Shown one piece after another: positions 54,227 to 63,870 of a stretch of DNA of 64,000 nt. Position numbers and translations under genes: made by a program. The notes under the pieces are model-generated. The model did not search any database. It worked only from the letters and a program-made list of their open reading frames with translations, and was not told the DNA's origin. Source of the stretch: Pelagicoccus sp. SDUM812003 (GTDB taxonomy: Bacteria; Verrucomicrobiota; Verrucomicrobiia; Opitutales; Opitutaceae); the NCBI RefSeq assembly GCF_031127815.1, contig NZ_JARXHY010000003.1, positions 466,218 through 530,217 on the forward strand, read 5' to 3'. Numbering within the stretch: position 1 is the first letter of the stretch; each line of letters starts with the position of its first letter.

Positions 54227-54721
54227 TTATTCGTCGCTCTCGCCCTTGCTTCTTAGCCAATCCCATAGGTTGGCCAGATCGGGGTCGTCCACCGCTTCGG
54301 ATTCGAAGCCCTCGTCCAGAGCGATGGCTTTGTCCAAATGCGAGGAAGCGACTTCGAGCTCGCCGAGCAAGGAGCAATAGCATGCGAGGTTGAACCAGAG
54401 CACGGCGCATTTGGGATGCGAGCGGAGGCCGATCTGGGCGACGCGCTTCGCTTCCTGGTTTCGGTCCATCTCCCGCAGGGCGTAGGCCCAGTGAACCCAG
54501 CCCACCACTTGCTTGGGATCGAGCTCGCACAGCTTCTCGCTCACCGCCTCCAGCAACTCCCAGTTTGCCATCTCCAGATAAAGACGCGAGCGCATGGCGA
54601 GCACGCTGGGGGACAGGCGATCGGAATCGTCGATCGCGTCCAGCTCATGGCTAGCTTCCTCGATCATGCCAAGATCGAGGTATCCGTTTGCGTAGGACAG
54701 CCTGTTGTTGGTGGGAATCAT
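54227..54721 (-). CDS. TPR-repeat protein
   Basis: The 164-aa soluble protein is built of tetratricopeptide-like helical pairs (NRLSYANGYLDLGMIEEASHELDAI, PKQVVGWVHWAYALREMDRNQEA, and AVLWFNLACYCSLLGELEVA). TPR domains bind partner proteins; the partner is unknown. It is convergent with the histidine kinase gene (100-bp gap). Confidence 0.75.
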   Translation of the reverse strand: MIPTNNRLSYANGYLDLGMIEEASHELDAIDDSDRLSPSVLAMRSRLYLEMANWELLEAVSEKLCELDPKQVVGWVHWAYALREMDRNQEAKRVAQIGLRSHPKCAVLWFNLACYCSLLGELEVASSHLDKAIALDEGFESEAVDDPDLANLWDWLRSKGESDE

Positions 54722-54990
54722 CGCTCGATGAAGTCGCTCCCTGCACGCGAACCGGTGCTCGGTGGCTTGTCAACACTAGGGCTCGCTTGTGGCGATCCGT
54801 AGATCCCTTCGAGGCGTGGTGAGTAGAACACCTTATGTCGCGTGGCTCATGGTCGGAGGCGTCACGGGGAATAGCAGGGAAACGCCTGCTGAAACGCTAG
54901 GGGCTTCTGGTAAATTGCAGATTTCGATACGAGAAAGATGGCGCCAGTCGATGTTATGGTGGATATTAGAACCCCCACTCAACATAATCG

Positions 54991-56124
54991 ATGAAACGTG
55001 ACAATTTCTTCCGGAATCCTTGCGCTCGACTGCTCGGCAGCGTGTTCGCGGCCCTCAGCTTAATCGTTTTCCTCGGCGCCGCTCCGGCGAATCTCGTCGA
55101 GTTTCGCATCGATTCCAACCGCGACTTCAAGCGGGTGGAAAAGGCCATGAACGCTAGCGACGCCGCGGCGGTGCTGGTCACGATCGCCGCCGGAGAGTAC
55201 AAGCTAAAGGACAGCTTTCACATCAATCGCTCGAACGTGGCGCTGAAAGGCGAGGGGCAGGTCACCCTGCGCTTGGCCAATGGTGCGCAGCGTCCGGTCG
55301 TGGCGGTGGGGTCGCAGCGCGATTACCCGCTCGACGAGGAACGTATCCACGGCATTCGCATATCCGATTTGTCGATCGACGGGAATCGGGAAAAGCAGCG
55401 CAGCGAGTATGACCGTAAGCTTCCGTGGATACGCAACAACGGCATCGACGTGCGAGTGGTGACGGATCTGGTGGTCGAGCGCGTCACCAGCAACAGCAAC
55501 CGCTCGGGCGGTCTGGTCATCAGCTGGCGTTGCCGCGATATCCTGGTGCGCGACTGCGTATTCGAAGACAACTACTTTGACGGCGTGGCCTACTACGACA
55601 GCGCCAAGGTTTTCACGGTGGACTGCGTGATGCGAAACAATCTGGGCGCAGGCATCAGCTTGGACAACGCCTTCGTCGACTCGCTCTTCATGGGCTGCGA
55701 GCTGCTGGGCAATCACGACGTCGGCGTCTTCGCTCGTCACAGCGAGCGCCTGGTTTTCTTCCAGTGCCGCATCGAGGACTCGGGCAACTGGGCGTTTTTC
55801 CTCGCCCACGACGAAAATGAACGCGGCGTATTCGATACGGACATCGCTTCGTGCAGCCTCGCTCGCAACAACGGCGGCGTGCGCATTGGATCGGTCACCG
55901 AACAGCAGTCGTCGCGAAACCGCCTCCTCTTGGCGCGCTTCGAGGCGAACGATGCCTCTGGACGAAAAGATGTTTCCACCGCGGGTTCGACTTTGCGGTT
56001 GGTAAACGAGGCCTGGAGTTCCACTGGCGAAGCCGAGTTGGCGGTCGACGACGTGACGCGGGACCCGGTTTACGATCGCGTCTATCAAGCGATCTCGAGC
56101 TTTCATGAGCTCAGCGGCGGTTGA
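54991..56124 (+). CDS. Exported right-handed parallel beta-helix protein
   Basis: The 377-aa protein has a Sec signal (LLGSVFAALSLIVFLGAAPA). Short beta-helix coils follow, with repeated asparagine ladders (GIRISDLSIDGNRE, DILVRDCVFEDNYFDGVAY, LFMGCELLGNHDVGVFA). This fold is used by polysaccharide lyases, pectinases and mannuronan epimerases, but I see no definite catalytic site. The window's kduI-kduD genes make a uronate polymer a reasonable guess. Confidence 0.75.
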   Translation: MKRDNFFRNPCARLLGSVFAALSLIVFLGAAPANLVEFRIDSNRDFKRVEKAMNASDAAAVLVTIAAGEYKLKDSFHINRSNVALKGEGQVTLRLANGAQRPVVAVGSQRDYPLDEERIHGIRISDLSIDGNREKQRSEYDRKLPWIRNNGIDVRVVTDLVVERVTSNSNRSGGLVISWRCRDILVRDCVFEDNYFDGVAYYDSAKVFTVDCVMRNNLGAGISLDNAFVDSLFMGCELLGNHDVGVFARHSERLVFFQCRIEDSGNWAFFLAHDENERGVFDTDIASCSLARNNGGVRIGSVTEQQSSRNRLLLARFEANDASGRKDVSTAGSTLRLVNEAWSSTGEAELAVDDVTRDPVYDRVYQAISSFHELSGG

Positions 56125-56265
56125 GTTGCTCTAGGCCGCCGATGCGGGTAGCGTTTTTTTTCCCAACGCCGTTCTCGCTTGTTTTCTCGAGGAGTTGCCT
56201 GAAGCGGCGGACGTCGCGAAGGAAGCGTTCGCTTTTTGCCCAGCGTTTCGTTTCAGTCTTGGAAA

Positions 56266-56703
56266 ATGAGCGCACCGAATCCTAAACAGTCGCAGTCGTG
56301 CGAATACGCGGATAAATCCTGCCCCTGCGGAACTGAAACGCCGTACGCGTCGTGCTGCGGTCCTTATCACCAGGGTAGCGCCTCGCCGGAAACCGCGGAG
56401 CAGCTCATGCGCTCGCGCTACAGCGCCTTCGCCTTGCGAAAGGTGGACTACCTGTTCGAGACGACCTTCCCCTCATCGCGCGGGGCTCACCTGCGTCAGG
56501 AGCTTGCTGAAGGTATCGATGATCCCGTTTGGACTTCGCTGAGCGTGCTGTCCACTAGCCAGGGGCGAAAGGGCGACAAGCAAGGCAAAGTGGAATTCGT
56601 CGCCCACTACCTGCTCGATGGCAAGCCCTGCGCCATGCACGAACGTTCGCGCTTCAAGCGCTATCAAGGCGCATGGAAATATGTCGATGGTGAGGACCTC
56701 TGA
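56266..56703 (+). CDS. YchJ-family SEC-C motif protein
   Basis: The 145-aa protein has an N-terminal zinc-binding SEC-C motif (CPCGTETPYASCCGPYHQG), then AEQLMRSRYSAFALRKVDYLFETT, the YchJ signature, and a C-terminal NTF2-like domain. It is small and soluble, with unknown function. The ATG at 56266 follows a GGAAA box. It converges with the large PKD protein gene (50-bp gap). Confidence 0.88.
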   Translation: MSAPNPKQSQSCEYADKSCPCGTETPYASCCGPYHQGSASPETAEQLMRSRYSAFALRKVDYLFETTFPSSRGAHLRQELAEGIDDPVWTSLSVLSTSQGRKGDKQGKVEFVAHYLLDGKPCAMHERSRFKRYQGAWKYVDGEDL

Positions 56704-56753
56704 ACGGGCAGCCGGGGGGCAAGGGCAACGGCGCTTGATCCGAGTCGACCGGC

Positions 56754-59168
56754 TCAAAACTCGCTTCTGACCAGCCTGAAGAAGCGACGGTCGGAGCTAT
56801 CCAATCTGACTTCCCAGGCGTCTCCCACTCGGGTGGGCGTTTCCGGAACCGTTTCCCAGATCTCCGCCTTTGGCGTGGTCGCCTGTTGCAGCCATTGTTG
56901 TCGGGTGGCGCAGTCTGGCCAGGAGATCGAGAGCGCGCTTCCTCCGAAGGCGATTTCGGGAGCGGGTAGAAAGCTTCGCGAGTCGAGCGGGTTTGTATCC
57001 GAAAGATACTCCTGTCTTTCGTCGAATCCATCGCCATCCGTGTCGGAAAGGGTGGTGGTCAGGAAATGCTCTTGAAGCCACCAGTTCGGAGTGCCGTCCG
57101 ACGCTCTGCCTGGTTCGCGTGGAGTCAGGGTGACTGTCGTATCAGTGTATTCGATTTTGAATACATAGAAGAGGTCTGGAGACTCGAAGAGCATGTCGTG
57201 CGGGTTTGCGAATCTCCCCTCGATCCCAGACGCTTCGAGCACGGTTAAGGTGTCGTCAATCGCGAGACCCGCTCGAGGGCTGATGTGAAGCGTCAGTTGG
57301 CCGCTCAGAGTGGCGATGCCATCGATCTCGTCGGATTCGTAGTGGAAGGCCACGGGAGCGCTTCCCGCTTGCAGCGCCCCGGCGAGGACGGACTCATGGT
57401 CTACCGGCAGTTGATGGAAATCGTCTCGTATCCAAGGTATGGATTCGGTGAGAAGACTCTGCTCGATCGTTGGCTCCGGCGCGTGAAAGCCGTTCAGGTC
57501 CGCTAGTTCGAGGCTGTGGAAGGCGTCGTTTTCGACTTCCGGCCGCTCGAGCCAGGCTGAGGGCGAGAGGAATTCGCCAGCGATGCGGAATGGCATGCCG
57601 GACGCGGGGGTCTGCCATCGGTTTCCGTGAAATGAGACGTTCGCCAGCGGTTCGTCGGCGACGATGAAATTCGGATCCCAGCTTTGGATCGATTGTCCCG
57701 CGAAGTTCGGCGCTACGATGAGATTGTTGGCGATGGTGTAGCGTTCGGTTTCCGCCGGGTTGCCTGAGATGTTCAGGAATTCGCCCGCGGTTCCCTCGTA
57801 AATGACGGTGTTGTGGGTGATCCAGACGCTGCCGACGCGATTGTCGTAGCCGTCGACGCCTGCTCCGGGCTGCTCCATCCGGATCCCGTTTTGTTCGCCT
57901 AAAAAGAGGTTGGCGCGTATGTGTACGTCGTCCGAGTCGGGCATGATGCGAATGGTCGGAAAGTAGTGATACGCCGCCCGTGTGAAGCGGTTGCGAGCGA
58001 TCACCGCGTTTCTCCAGGCTGAAATGCCAAGGTGCGTCTCGTACCCGACGAACACGGCGTTGTTGAGATCGTTGTCGCCGAGGTAGGCGTAGCGCCCGTC
58101 CACTAGATCGACGGCGAAACCTGCCGCTTGTCCTTCCGATTCGCGCCGTTGCAGATGCGCGGAGTTGGTTTCGAATCGATTGAACAGGACGAATATTCTC
58201 TCCCCGAAAAGTCGTGCTGAATGTCCCGCGTAGGTGCCCTCGGTCTCGTTGTCCAAGAGCGTGATATTGTAGCCAGATCCATACAACAGGTAGCGACCTA
58301 CTAGTCCCGCGGTGTTTCCCTGCATGAGGTACCCGGAGGGGCGCACGCCAGTGACGTGGTCCGAGGTCAATTGAGTGGAGAATCCGACGTTTCCAAAATG
58401 GCACCTGCGCACCGTGATGTTTTGAGTCGTTTCGCCAGTGGTAGCCACGCCTTTGAAAAGATCGGCGTCTTCGGGCCATTGCGGGGTCGAGGGTGAGGAG
58501 AAGACTAGGTCCTGCACCGTGATCCCTTGGGATTCGTCGATGCTGATAGCGGTGGGAGCGCTCTCGCTGATGAGGTCCGGTCCGTAGAGGACGGGACGAT
58601 CGCCCTCGCCGTAGGCCCCAATAAGCACGTTTTGCAGTCCCACGAGCGAGAGCTGGGACAGGGAAAAGTCGTGTTGCTGACCTCTGTGAAATAGGATCGC
58701 TTGGTCGCTTGTGAGGAGTTCTTGGATACGGGCGGGACTTCTCACTGGAGCGCTGAAGCTCAAGCCATCGTTTCCATCGTCGCCCTCTGCGGAAACGTAA
58801 ATGCGCTGGCGGTTGTCTCCCATCACCGTGACTTGGCGTGTGGCGATCGCCGTCTGGCCATCGTCCTGAGTCACGTTCAGAGTGATGGTGTAAACGCCAG
58901 GTGTATCAAAGGTATGAGCGCCACCCCAGCTAAGCAAGGTGTTGAAGTCGGCGCCTGAATCTCCGAAGTCCCAAGAGAAGCGAGTCGTCTCTATGGTGCC
59001 GCTATCGAGGATCGAATCCAGTCCGTGAACATGGATGGTGAAAGGGGCGGTGCCGACGGCTGTTTGGTTTTCTTCAAATCCGACGAGGCTTGCGATCGGA
59101 GTAGGACGCGCTTCGAGCGCGGGTACGAAGAGGGCGAAACTCAGCAATAGAGAAACGGAGCGAAACAT
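56754..59168 (-). CDS. Large secreted PKD / beta-helix protein with C-terminal calcium-repeat segment
   Basis: The 804-aa protein has a signal peptide (VSLLLSFALFVPALEA). Next comes a PKD-like domain (about 30-115; FSWDFGDSG and HTFDTPGVYTITLNV) and a long right-handed beta-helix (about 120-600; repeats such as GNDGLSFSAPVRSPARI and NVLIGAYGEGD). Near residues 715-735 is a thrombospondin-3-like calcium segment (DTDGDGFDERQEYLSDTNPLD). The last ~60 residues form another beta domain ending FRLVRSEF, the kind of tail used for surface sorting. It is probably an extracellular polysaccharide-binding or -cleaving protein. Confidence 0.78.
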   Translation of the reverse strand: MFRSVSLLLSFALFVPALEARPTPIASLVGFEENQTAVGTAPFTIHVHGLDSILDSGTIETTRFSWDFGDSGADFNTLLSWGGAHTFDTPGVYTITLNVTQDDGQTAIATRQVTVMGDNRQRIYVSAEGDDGNDGLSFSAPVRSPARIQELLTSDQAILFHRGQQHDFSLSQLSLVGLQNVLIGAYGEGDRPVLYGPDLISESAPTAISIDESQGITVQDLVFSSPSTPQWPEDADLFKGVATTGETTQNITVRRCHFGNVGFSTQLTSDHVTGVRPSGYLMQGNTAGLVGRYLLYGSGYNITLLDNETEGTYAGHSARLFGERIFVLFNRFETNSAHLQRRESEGQAAGFAVDLVDGRYAYLGDNDLNNAVFVGYETHLGISAWRNAVIARNRFTRAAYHYFPTIRIMPDSDDVHIRANLFLGEQNGIRMEQPGAGVDGYDNRVGSVWITHNTVIYEGTAGEFLNISGNPAETERYTIANNLIVAPNFAGQSIQSWDPNFIVADEPLANVSFHGNRWQTPASGMPFRIAGEFLSPSAWLERPEVENDAFHSLELADLNGFHAPEPTIEQSLLTESIPWIRDDFHQLPVDHESVLAGALQAGSAPVAFHYESDEIDGIATLSGQLTLHISPRAGLAIDDTLTVLEASGIEGRFANPHDMLFESPDLFYVFKIEYTDTTVTLTPREPGRASDGTPNWWLQEHFLTTTLSDTDGDGFDERQEYLSDTNPLDSRSFLPAPEIAFGGSALSISWPDCATRQQWLQQATTPKAEIWETVPETPTRVGDAWEVRLDSSDRRFFRLVRSEF

Positions 59169-59323
59169 GCCTCATCTATCGGCCTTCTCTTTTTCCGAGT
59201 GAGGACGAGATTTGAGGAGAAATAGGCTTTCGCGTAAAAATGCCATCAAGTTTTTCAAGCGTTTCGTTCGCTTTCGTATCCTGTTCTTGGACGAGCGTTT
59301 TGCCTGTGTCGGGACGTGAACTC

Positions 59324-61444
59324 TCAGAGGGTGATAGGAAGTTCGCTGGCTTGCTTTCGTACATGCAGGAGGGCGAGAAACTGCTGAGCATGGCTGGGAT
59401 CGGTGAGCGGGATCGTTCCGGTTCGGATTCGATCGGGATGCGCTTGCGATTTGACGGTCGGATGTTCGGTTTCGAGGGATCTGGCGTAGTCGATCAAACC
59501 CTTCGCTCCGCTCTTTTTGAGCTGGGTCCGTGTGACGATTTGAAAAAGCCCGGCGGAGTTGGGTGCGATGTGCCGACCGGCTTCCAGAGCGATGCGTCCC
59601 ATGGTGACTCGCGGATTCACTTCCACTACGCTTTTAAGCCTCAACCGCCCGTCGTGTTCCCGATAGACGAAGGCGTCTATTCCGATAGGACCTTGGAAAT
59701 TCGCGGAAATCAGTTCATCGGAAAGGAGGGGATTGAGCGACGCCTCATACCATTGGTAGACCCTTGGTTTGCCACGCTCTCGCTGCATGAGGAAGCGAAC
59801 GATCTCCTTGTCGAGCCCATGGGTAAAGGCGTTCAGGACGATGCCTTGGAACTGTCCACGCGCATTGTTTATCAGTCGAGTGAAGCCCACCGTGTCGAGT
59901 CTGCTTCCTCGCATTTCGAGTTGTAACGAGAAATCGAATACGCGATCGAGCCACGGCTCGACCACGAGGGATCCTTGTTCGGCGAGCGTGTTCTCCAGCC
60001 AATTACCTGTCGACTGAGGGATAGGTTCGCCACAGGCGAGCCGTCGCATAGCATTGGCTGCGGTTCCGAACGGGGCTTTGCAGACCAGATCGCGATAGCC
60101 TTGGCATTGCAACTGTTCCCATCGGTCCTCGACTTCCTCAAGCGAGAATACCGTATGCCCGTAGACTTCGCAAGGGGCTAGCCAATCAAGCGCGGTTTCC
60201 CTCGAGGCGAGAGAGCGTCCCCACTCGCTGCTCCACGATTTCGAGTACAGTCTGCGAAGGGCCTCCGTCCAACACGAGTCAACTTCTACGGGGCGGGAGA
60301 GCGCGGGGAACGTTGGCGTCAAAAAGGAGATGCTATCCGGAGCCCAGGCCCATGGGCGGAGAACTCCGAGCTTGCGATCAAGCGCGGGAGCACGGAGCGG
60401 AGACTTGCTTGTATCGACTATTTGGATCTCTGGCAGTGTGAAACCCAAGTCTTGGAGCCTTTGCAGAAACGCGACGCTAGGCTGGGCGCTTGTGATCAGA
60501 AGATCGTCTTGGCGGGCCAAATAAGCCGGTAGAAATTCGAGGTCTCTCTGCACACTCGATAGCTCCACCTCTGACGGAGTTCCTTGGTCCGCTGCGGCGT
60601 AGCGTTCCGCGTCAGGGTTAAACCAATACACGTCCGGAGTGCGGCCACGCGATTGGTTAAAGACTTGCATCTCGCGAATGAAACACGGATCGAATCCGAC
60701 TTCGCGGCGCCCGTCCGCGTTGAAAGGGTTGCCCTTGGCTCGTGACGGAGACAGGGGAAAAACGAGACGTTCGCGGTAGGCCTCCCAATCGCTCTTGCCT
60801 GCCGCTTTCCATTTGCGAAACCATTTGAGGCCGAAGCCCACGTGATCGATCTCGTCGCGGTAGATGCGGTCGAGAATGTTGGCGGTGGCCTTGTCGCCCA
60901 CTTGGTCGAAGATCCGTCCGTACTCGCGCGAGTAGTCCAGATTCGCTTGCTCGAAGGTCAGCGAAAGGCGCGTCACGTAGTCGAGTGGATCCTCCATGCT
61001 GGAGACGCTCTTCCAGAAGTAGTCGCTAAGCGGCAGCTCCCCGAACTCCACGCCGCATTGCTTCATGCGGTGCATGTAGATGCGGGTGTGGATCTGCTCG
61101 TCCTTCAGCGTTTCCAAGAGTCCGCGGCGGAAGCTGGCAGGGGCGTCGGGAAACTTCAGGATAGCCAGAGCCATGAGCTCAGTGGCCAGCAGCTCATGGT
61201 TTCCAAAGAAGTGCAGCAGACGGCCTCGTTCGCGCTCGTCGACGAGTTTCGCCTGGCTGGGATGGTTCGCTTTCACCCCGTCTTCCCGCAACGCGAGGTG
61301 GGAAGGCCGGGTGAGCTCGCCCGGCGTCTTGATGGCAGCCCCCGGCTTGGTGTCGATGATCTCCTCCCGCGGAAAGCTGAGCTTTTCCTCGATGGTGGTG
61401 CCGAAGAGCACCTGTTTCGCGAACTCCTGTAGTTGAACTGGCAT
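59324..61444 (-). CDS. DUF455 ferritin-like domain fused to an ATP-grasp-like domain
   Basis: This is a 706-aa cytoplasmic protein from the ATG at 61444 (the frame opens 30 codons earlier, but that leader looks unrelated). Residues ~1-285 are a DUF455 ferritin-like domain with candidate diiron ligands Glu84 (or Glu89), Glu116, His119, Glu165, Glu198 and His201 (HELLATEL, DEQIH, YRDEIDH). Residues ~420-640 look like an ATP-grasp domain: Lys456 in CKAPFGTAA, the hinge-like VVEPWLD (496-498), and the metal/phosphate motif VVEVNPR (Glu608, Asn610, Arg612). DUF455 is usually a stand-alone ~270-aa protein. The pairing suggests ATP-dependent amide/peptide bond formation coupled to oxidation; the substrate is unknown. 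Confidence 0.75.
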   Translation of the reverse strand: MPVQLQEFAKQVLFGTTIEEKLSFPREEIIDTKPGAAIKTPGELTRPSHLALREDGVKANHPSQAKLVDERERGRLLHFFGNHELLATELMALAILKFPDAPASFRRGLLETLKDEQIHTRIYMHRMKQCGVEFGELPLSDYFWKSVSSMEDPLDYVTRLSLTFEQANLDYSREYGRIFDQVGDKATANILDRIYRDEIDHVGFGLKWFRKWKAAGKSDWEAYRERLVFPLSPSRAKGNPFNADGRREVGFDPCFIREMQVFNQSRGRTPDVYWFNPDAERYAAADQGTPSEVELSSVQRDLEFLPAYLARQDDLLITSAQPSVAFLQRLQDLGFTLPEIQIVDTSKSPLRAPALDRKLGVLRPWAWAPDSISFLTPTFPALSRPVEVDSCWTEALRRLYSKSWSSEWGRSLASRETALDWLAPCEVYGHTVFSLEEVEDRWEQLQCQGYRDLVCKAPFGTAANAMRRLACGEPIPQSTGNWLENTLAEQGSLVVEPWLDRVFDFSLQLEMRGSRLDTVGFTRLINNARGQFQGIVLNAFTHGLDKEIVRFLMQRERGKPRVYQWYEASLNPLLSDELISANFQGPIGIDAFVYREHDGRLRLKSVVEVNPRVTMGRIALEAGRHIAPNSAGLFQIVTRTQLKKSGAKGLIDYARSLETEHPTVKSQAHPDRIRTGTIPLTDPSHAQQFLALLHVRKQASELPITL

Positions 61445-61683
61445 CGAAAAGGGGGCCCGATACAAGACCCCGAAGCGATCATGCCGCAAGGTTCGATTTG
61501 AATGGCCCAAGGCTAGGAGAGCCCTGAGGAACAATCTTGATTTTTAGCGATCTAGTGTCAGGTTGCTCGATTCCTGTTCTTTGACTCTCAGTCAAGACGC
61601 CGCTCACGCGGCAAACCAAATTTCAAATCCGAATTCAAGATTCGCCATTTTGAATTCATCATTCGCGAGCCACGCTCGCTCAT
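61445..61683. other. Region upstream of ssrA
   Basis: This region carries no gene. It includes the small hairpin GCCGC-TCAC-GCGGC (61600-61613 region) and an inverted repeat described next. The ssrA promoter must lie here but I cannot assign its boxes with confidence. Confidence 0.4.
61631..61657. repeat. 8-bp inverted repeat upstream of ssrA
   Basis: GAATTCAA (61631-61638) and TTGAATTC (61650-61657) flank an 11-nt centre, ending 26 bp before the tmRNA 5' end. It is AT-rich compared with its surroundings. Confidence 0.35.
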
Positions 61684-62044
<361 letters not shown>

Positions 62045-62111
62045 CTGTTTATGCGGCTTAGAGCCGTTTTCGCTTAACTTCGCATTTAAAACGTGCAAAG
62101 TAAGCCTCCTC

Positions 62112-63347
62112 ATGGGCAGAAAAAGGAAGTTCCACGTCAAGGAGATCGTGCATCCTAACGGCGAGAAAAGCTACGAAGCCTATGGTCGAGTCGGCAACGC
62201 AAAAGAACCAACTCGCAAGCGCTTCGGGACATGGGGGAAGGCGAACGCCTTCAAGGACGTTCTCGAAGCTCGTCACCGTGATGCGATGGGAAGCCGCAAA
62301 GCGGTCTACACCACGCTCACCGACCCCGAGGTAGCCGACGCGGAGTCCGCTATCAAGGAGCTGCGATCTCACGTTTCCGACAAGTCGCTTTCCTGGGCTG
62401 TCCACAAACTCTTCGAGTCTTACAATCCTAACATCGTGGAGAAGGACCTGATCTCGGCGGTTCGCGAGTTCAAGGCGGCAAAGATGGGCTTGAGCAAAAG
62501 GCAATATCGAGACTACGCCAACTTGCTGGATGGCCTGTTGGATTCCTTTGAGGAAAAAAGGCGGACGAGCGTGAAAGTCCACCAAGTCACAACGAAGGAC
62601 ATTCAAGCGTTTCTCGCTACTCGAGAGCTCAAGGAGGCCAAGAGCAGAAACAACGTGATATCGAACTTGGGTGCCTTTTTTCGCTGGGCAGCGTATACAG
62701 AAAGGAAATACATTTCAAAGCACGCGATACCGACGGATGATGTTGAGCGTGCAAAAACGAAGAAACCACGCAGGGAAATCATCACGGCTGAACAGGCAGC
62801 CGAATTGATGGAGTACGCGGAAAACTTTCGCGGCGGTGTTTTAGTCAACTTCATCGCCACAGCTCTCTTCGGTGGAATCAGGCCAGATGTCGACGGTGAG
62901 CTTGCTGATGAGGGACTCGACCCGAAAGTTGAAGAATTGTTTTCGGTAGAGCGTGGCACCATTGAGGTGACCGAACAGAATTCGAAAACAGGTTCATTTC
63001 GAGATGTTGTCATCCAACCGGCTCTCCGCTCGTTTTTTGAAACGTACCCGATGAGCAAATACCCGATCGTGCCACGAGTTCCGCCGGCGTCGAACGCAAA
63101 GGATAGAAGATCATACCTTCGATACCTGCTAAAGAAATTTCGGGAGGGGTGCCCGGTCAAAGTGCCGCACGACGGTCTGCGTCACAGCTATTGCAGTTAT
63201 CACGTCAAAATCTCCGGATCGATTGCCGAGACCGCTTTGCAGGCAGGCGATAGCGAGGCTACCATCCGCAAACACTACATGCGCCGCGTATCAGATACTC
63301 AAGCCGATCTGTTTTGGGCGATCCGTCCCGTCAAGATGCCTGCCTAG
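62112..63347 (+). CDS. Tyrosine-type site-specific integrase
   Basis: The 411-aa recombinase has an N-terminal arm- and core-binding region (1-200) and a catalytic domain. Visible active-site residues are Arg257 (GGIRPD), Lys292 (SKTG), His353 and Arg357 (PHDGLRHSY), and the nucleophile Tyr389 in IRKHYMR; Asp380 stands where the second His is usual (AGDSEATIRKHY). It would insert and excise the element at ssrA. It ends 17 bp inside the convergent gene's 3' end. Confidence 0.9.
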   Translation: MGRKRKFHVKEIVHPNGEKSYEAYGRVGNAKEPTRKRFGTWGKANAFKDVLEARHRDAMGSRKAVYTTLTDPEVADAESAIKELRSHVSDKSLSWAVHKLFESYNPNIVEKDLISAVREFKAAKMGLSKRQYRDYANLLDGLLDSFEEKRRTSVKVHQVTTKDIQAFLATRELKEAKSRNNVISNLGAFFRWAAYTERKYISKHAIPTDDVERAKTKKPRREIITAEQAAELMEYAENFRGGVLVNFIATALFGGIRPDVDGELADEGLDPKVEELFSVERGTIEVTEQNSKTGSFRDVVIQPALRSFFETYPMSKYPIVPRVPPASNAKDRRSYLRYLLKKFREGCPVKVPHDGLRHSYCSYHVKISGSIAETALQAGDSEATIRKHYMRRVSDTQADLFWAIRPVKMPA

Positions 63348-63870
63348 CGTACAGCTCGGCCATCGACTCAACCCGTTGGACCTTGTTTTCATATTGTTCG
63401 ATTTCGAAAGGGTCGACTAAGATCATCCCTTTGAGCCTGTAGTGCGGTATCGATCTATTCCGGATCTCGCGATAGCGTGCTTGGTAGTGGGCATCCTCGG
63501 TTTTTGCGTCAGCATTGAGACCAACTTCTTTCCGGGCCAAATCTCTCAACCCGATGTACGGAAACTCTCCCACCTGACTGTCTCGCAATCTAAGTTGATC
63601 GAGTAGCCAGCTTGGCAGCTTACCGTCAGCTAGCTCTACCCGGTTGTGCTTCCGAATGTGCTGGACCATTTCAATCGGGTCGACGACCTTTCGGGGGCCG
63701 TCTAAGTAATATGGTATGTAACGCCCTGCGACGAGCGTATCCACTGTTTTGCGCGACCAGCCTGTCCATCGCTGTATTTCCGCGATGGATACCCTGCGGG
63801 AATTTTCTCCCGAACCGAACTGGACGCTAGCCTTGATTCCATCTATATGATGACTGCTAGGGTTTAGCAA
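63331..63870 (-). CDS. Helix-turn-helix DNA-binding protein, possible excisionase/regulator
   Basis: The 179-aa protein starts at a TTG (63870). Residues ~25-55 resemble a MerR/excisionase-type helix-turn-helix (VSIAEIQRWTGWSRKTVDTLVAGRYIPYYL), and a second similar helical part (GMILVDPFEIEQYENKVQ) lies at the C-terminus. It overlaps the integrase 3' end by 17 bp on the opposite strand. Its place makes a recombination directionality factor or element repressor plausible. Confidence 0.6.
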   Translation of the reverse strand: MLNPSSHHIDGIKASVQFGSGENSRRVSIAEIQRWTGWSRKTVDTLVAGRYIPYYLDGPRKVVDPIEMVQHIRKHNRVELADGKLPSWLLDQLRLRDSQVGEFPYIGLRDLARKEVGLNADAKTEDAHYQARYREIRNRSIPHYRLKGMILVDPFEIEQYENKVQRVESMAELYARQAS

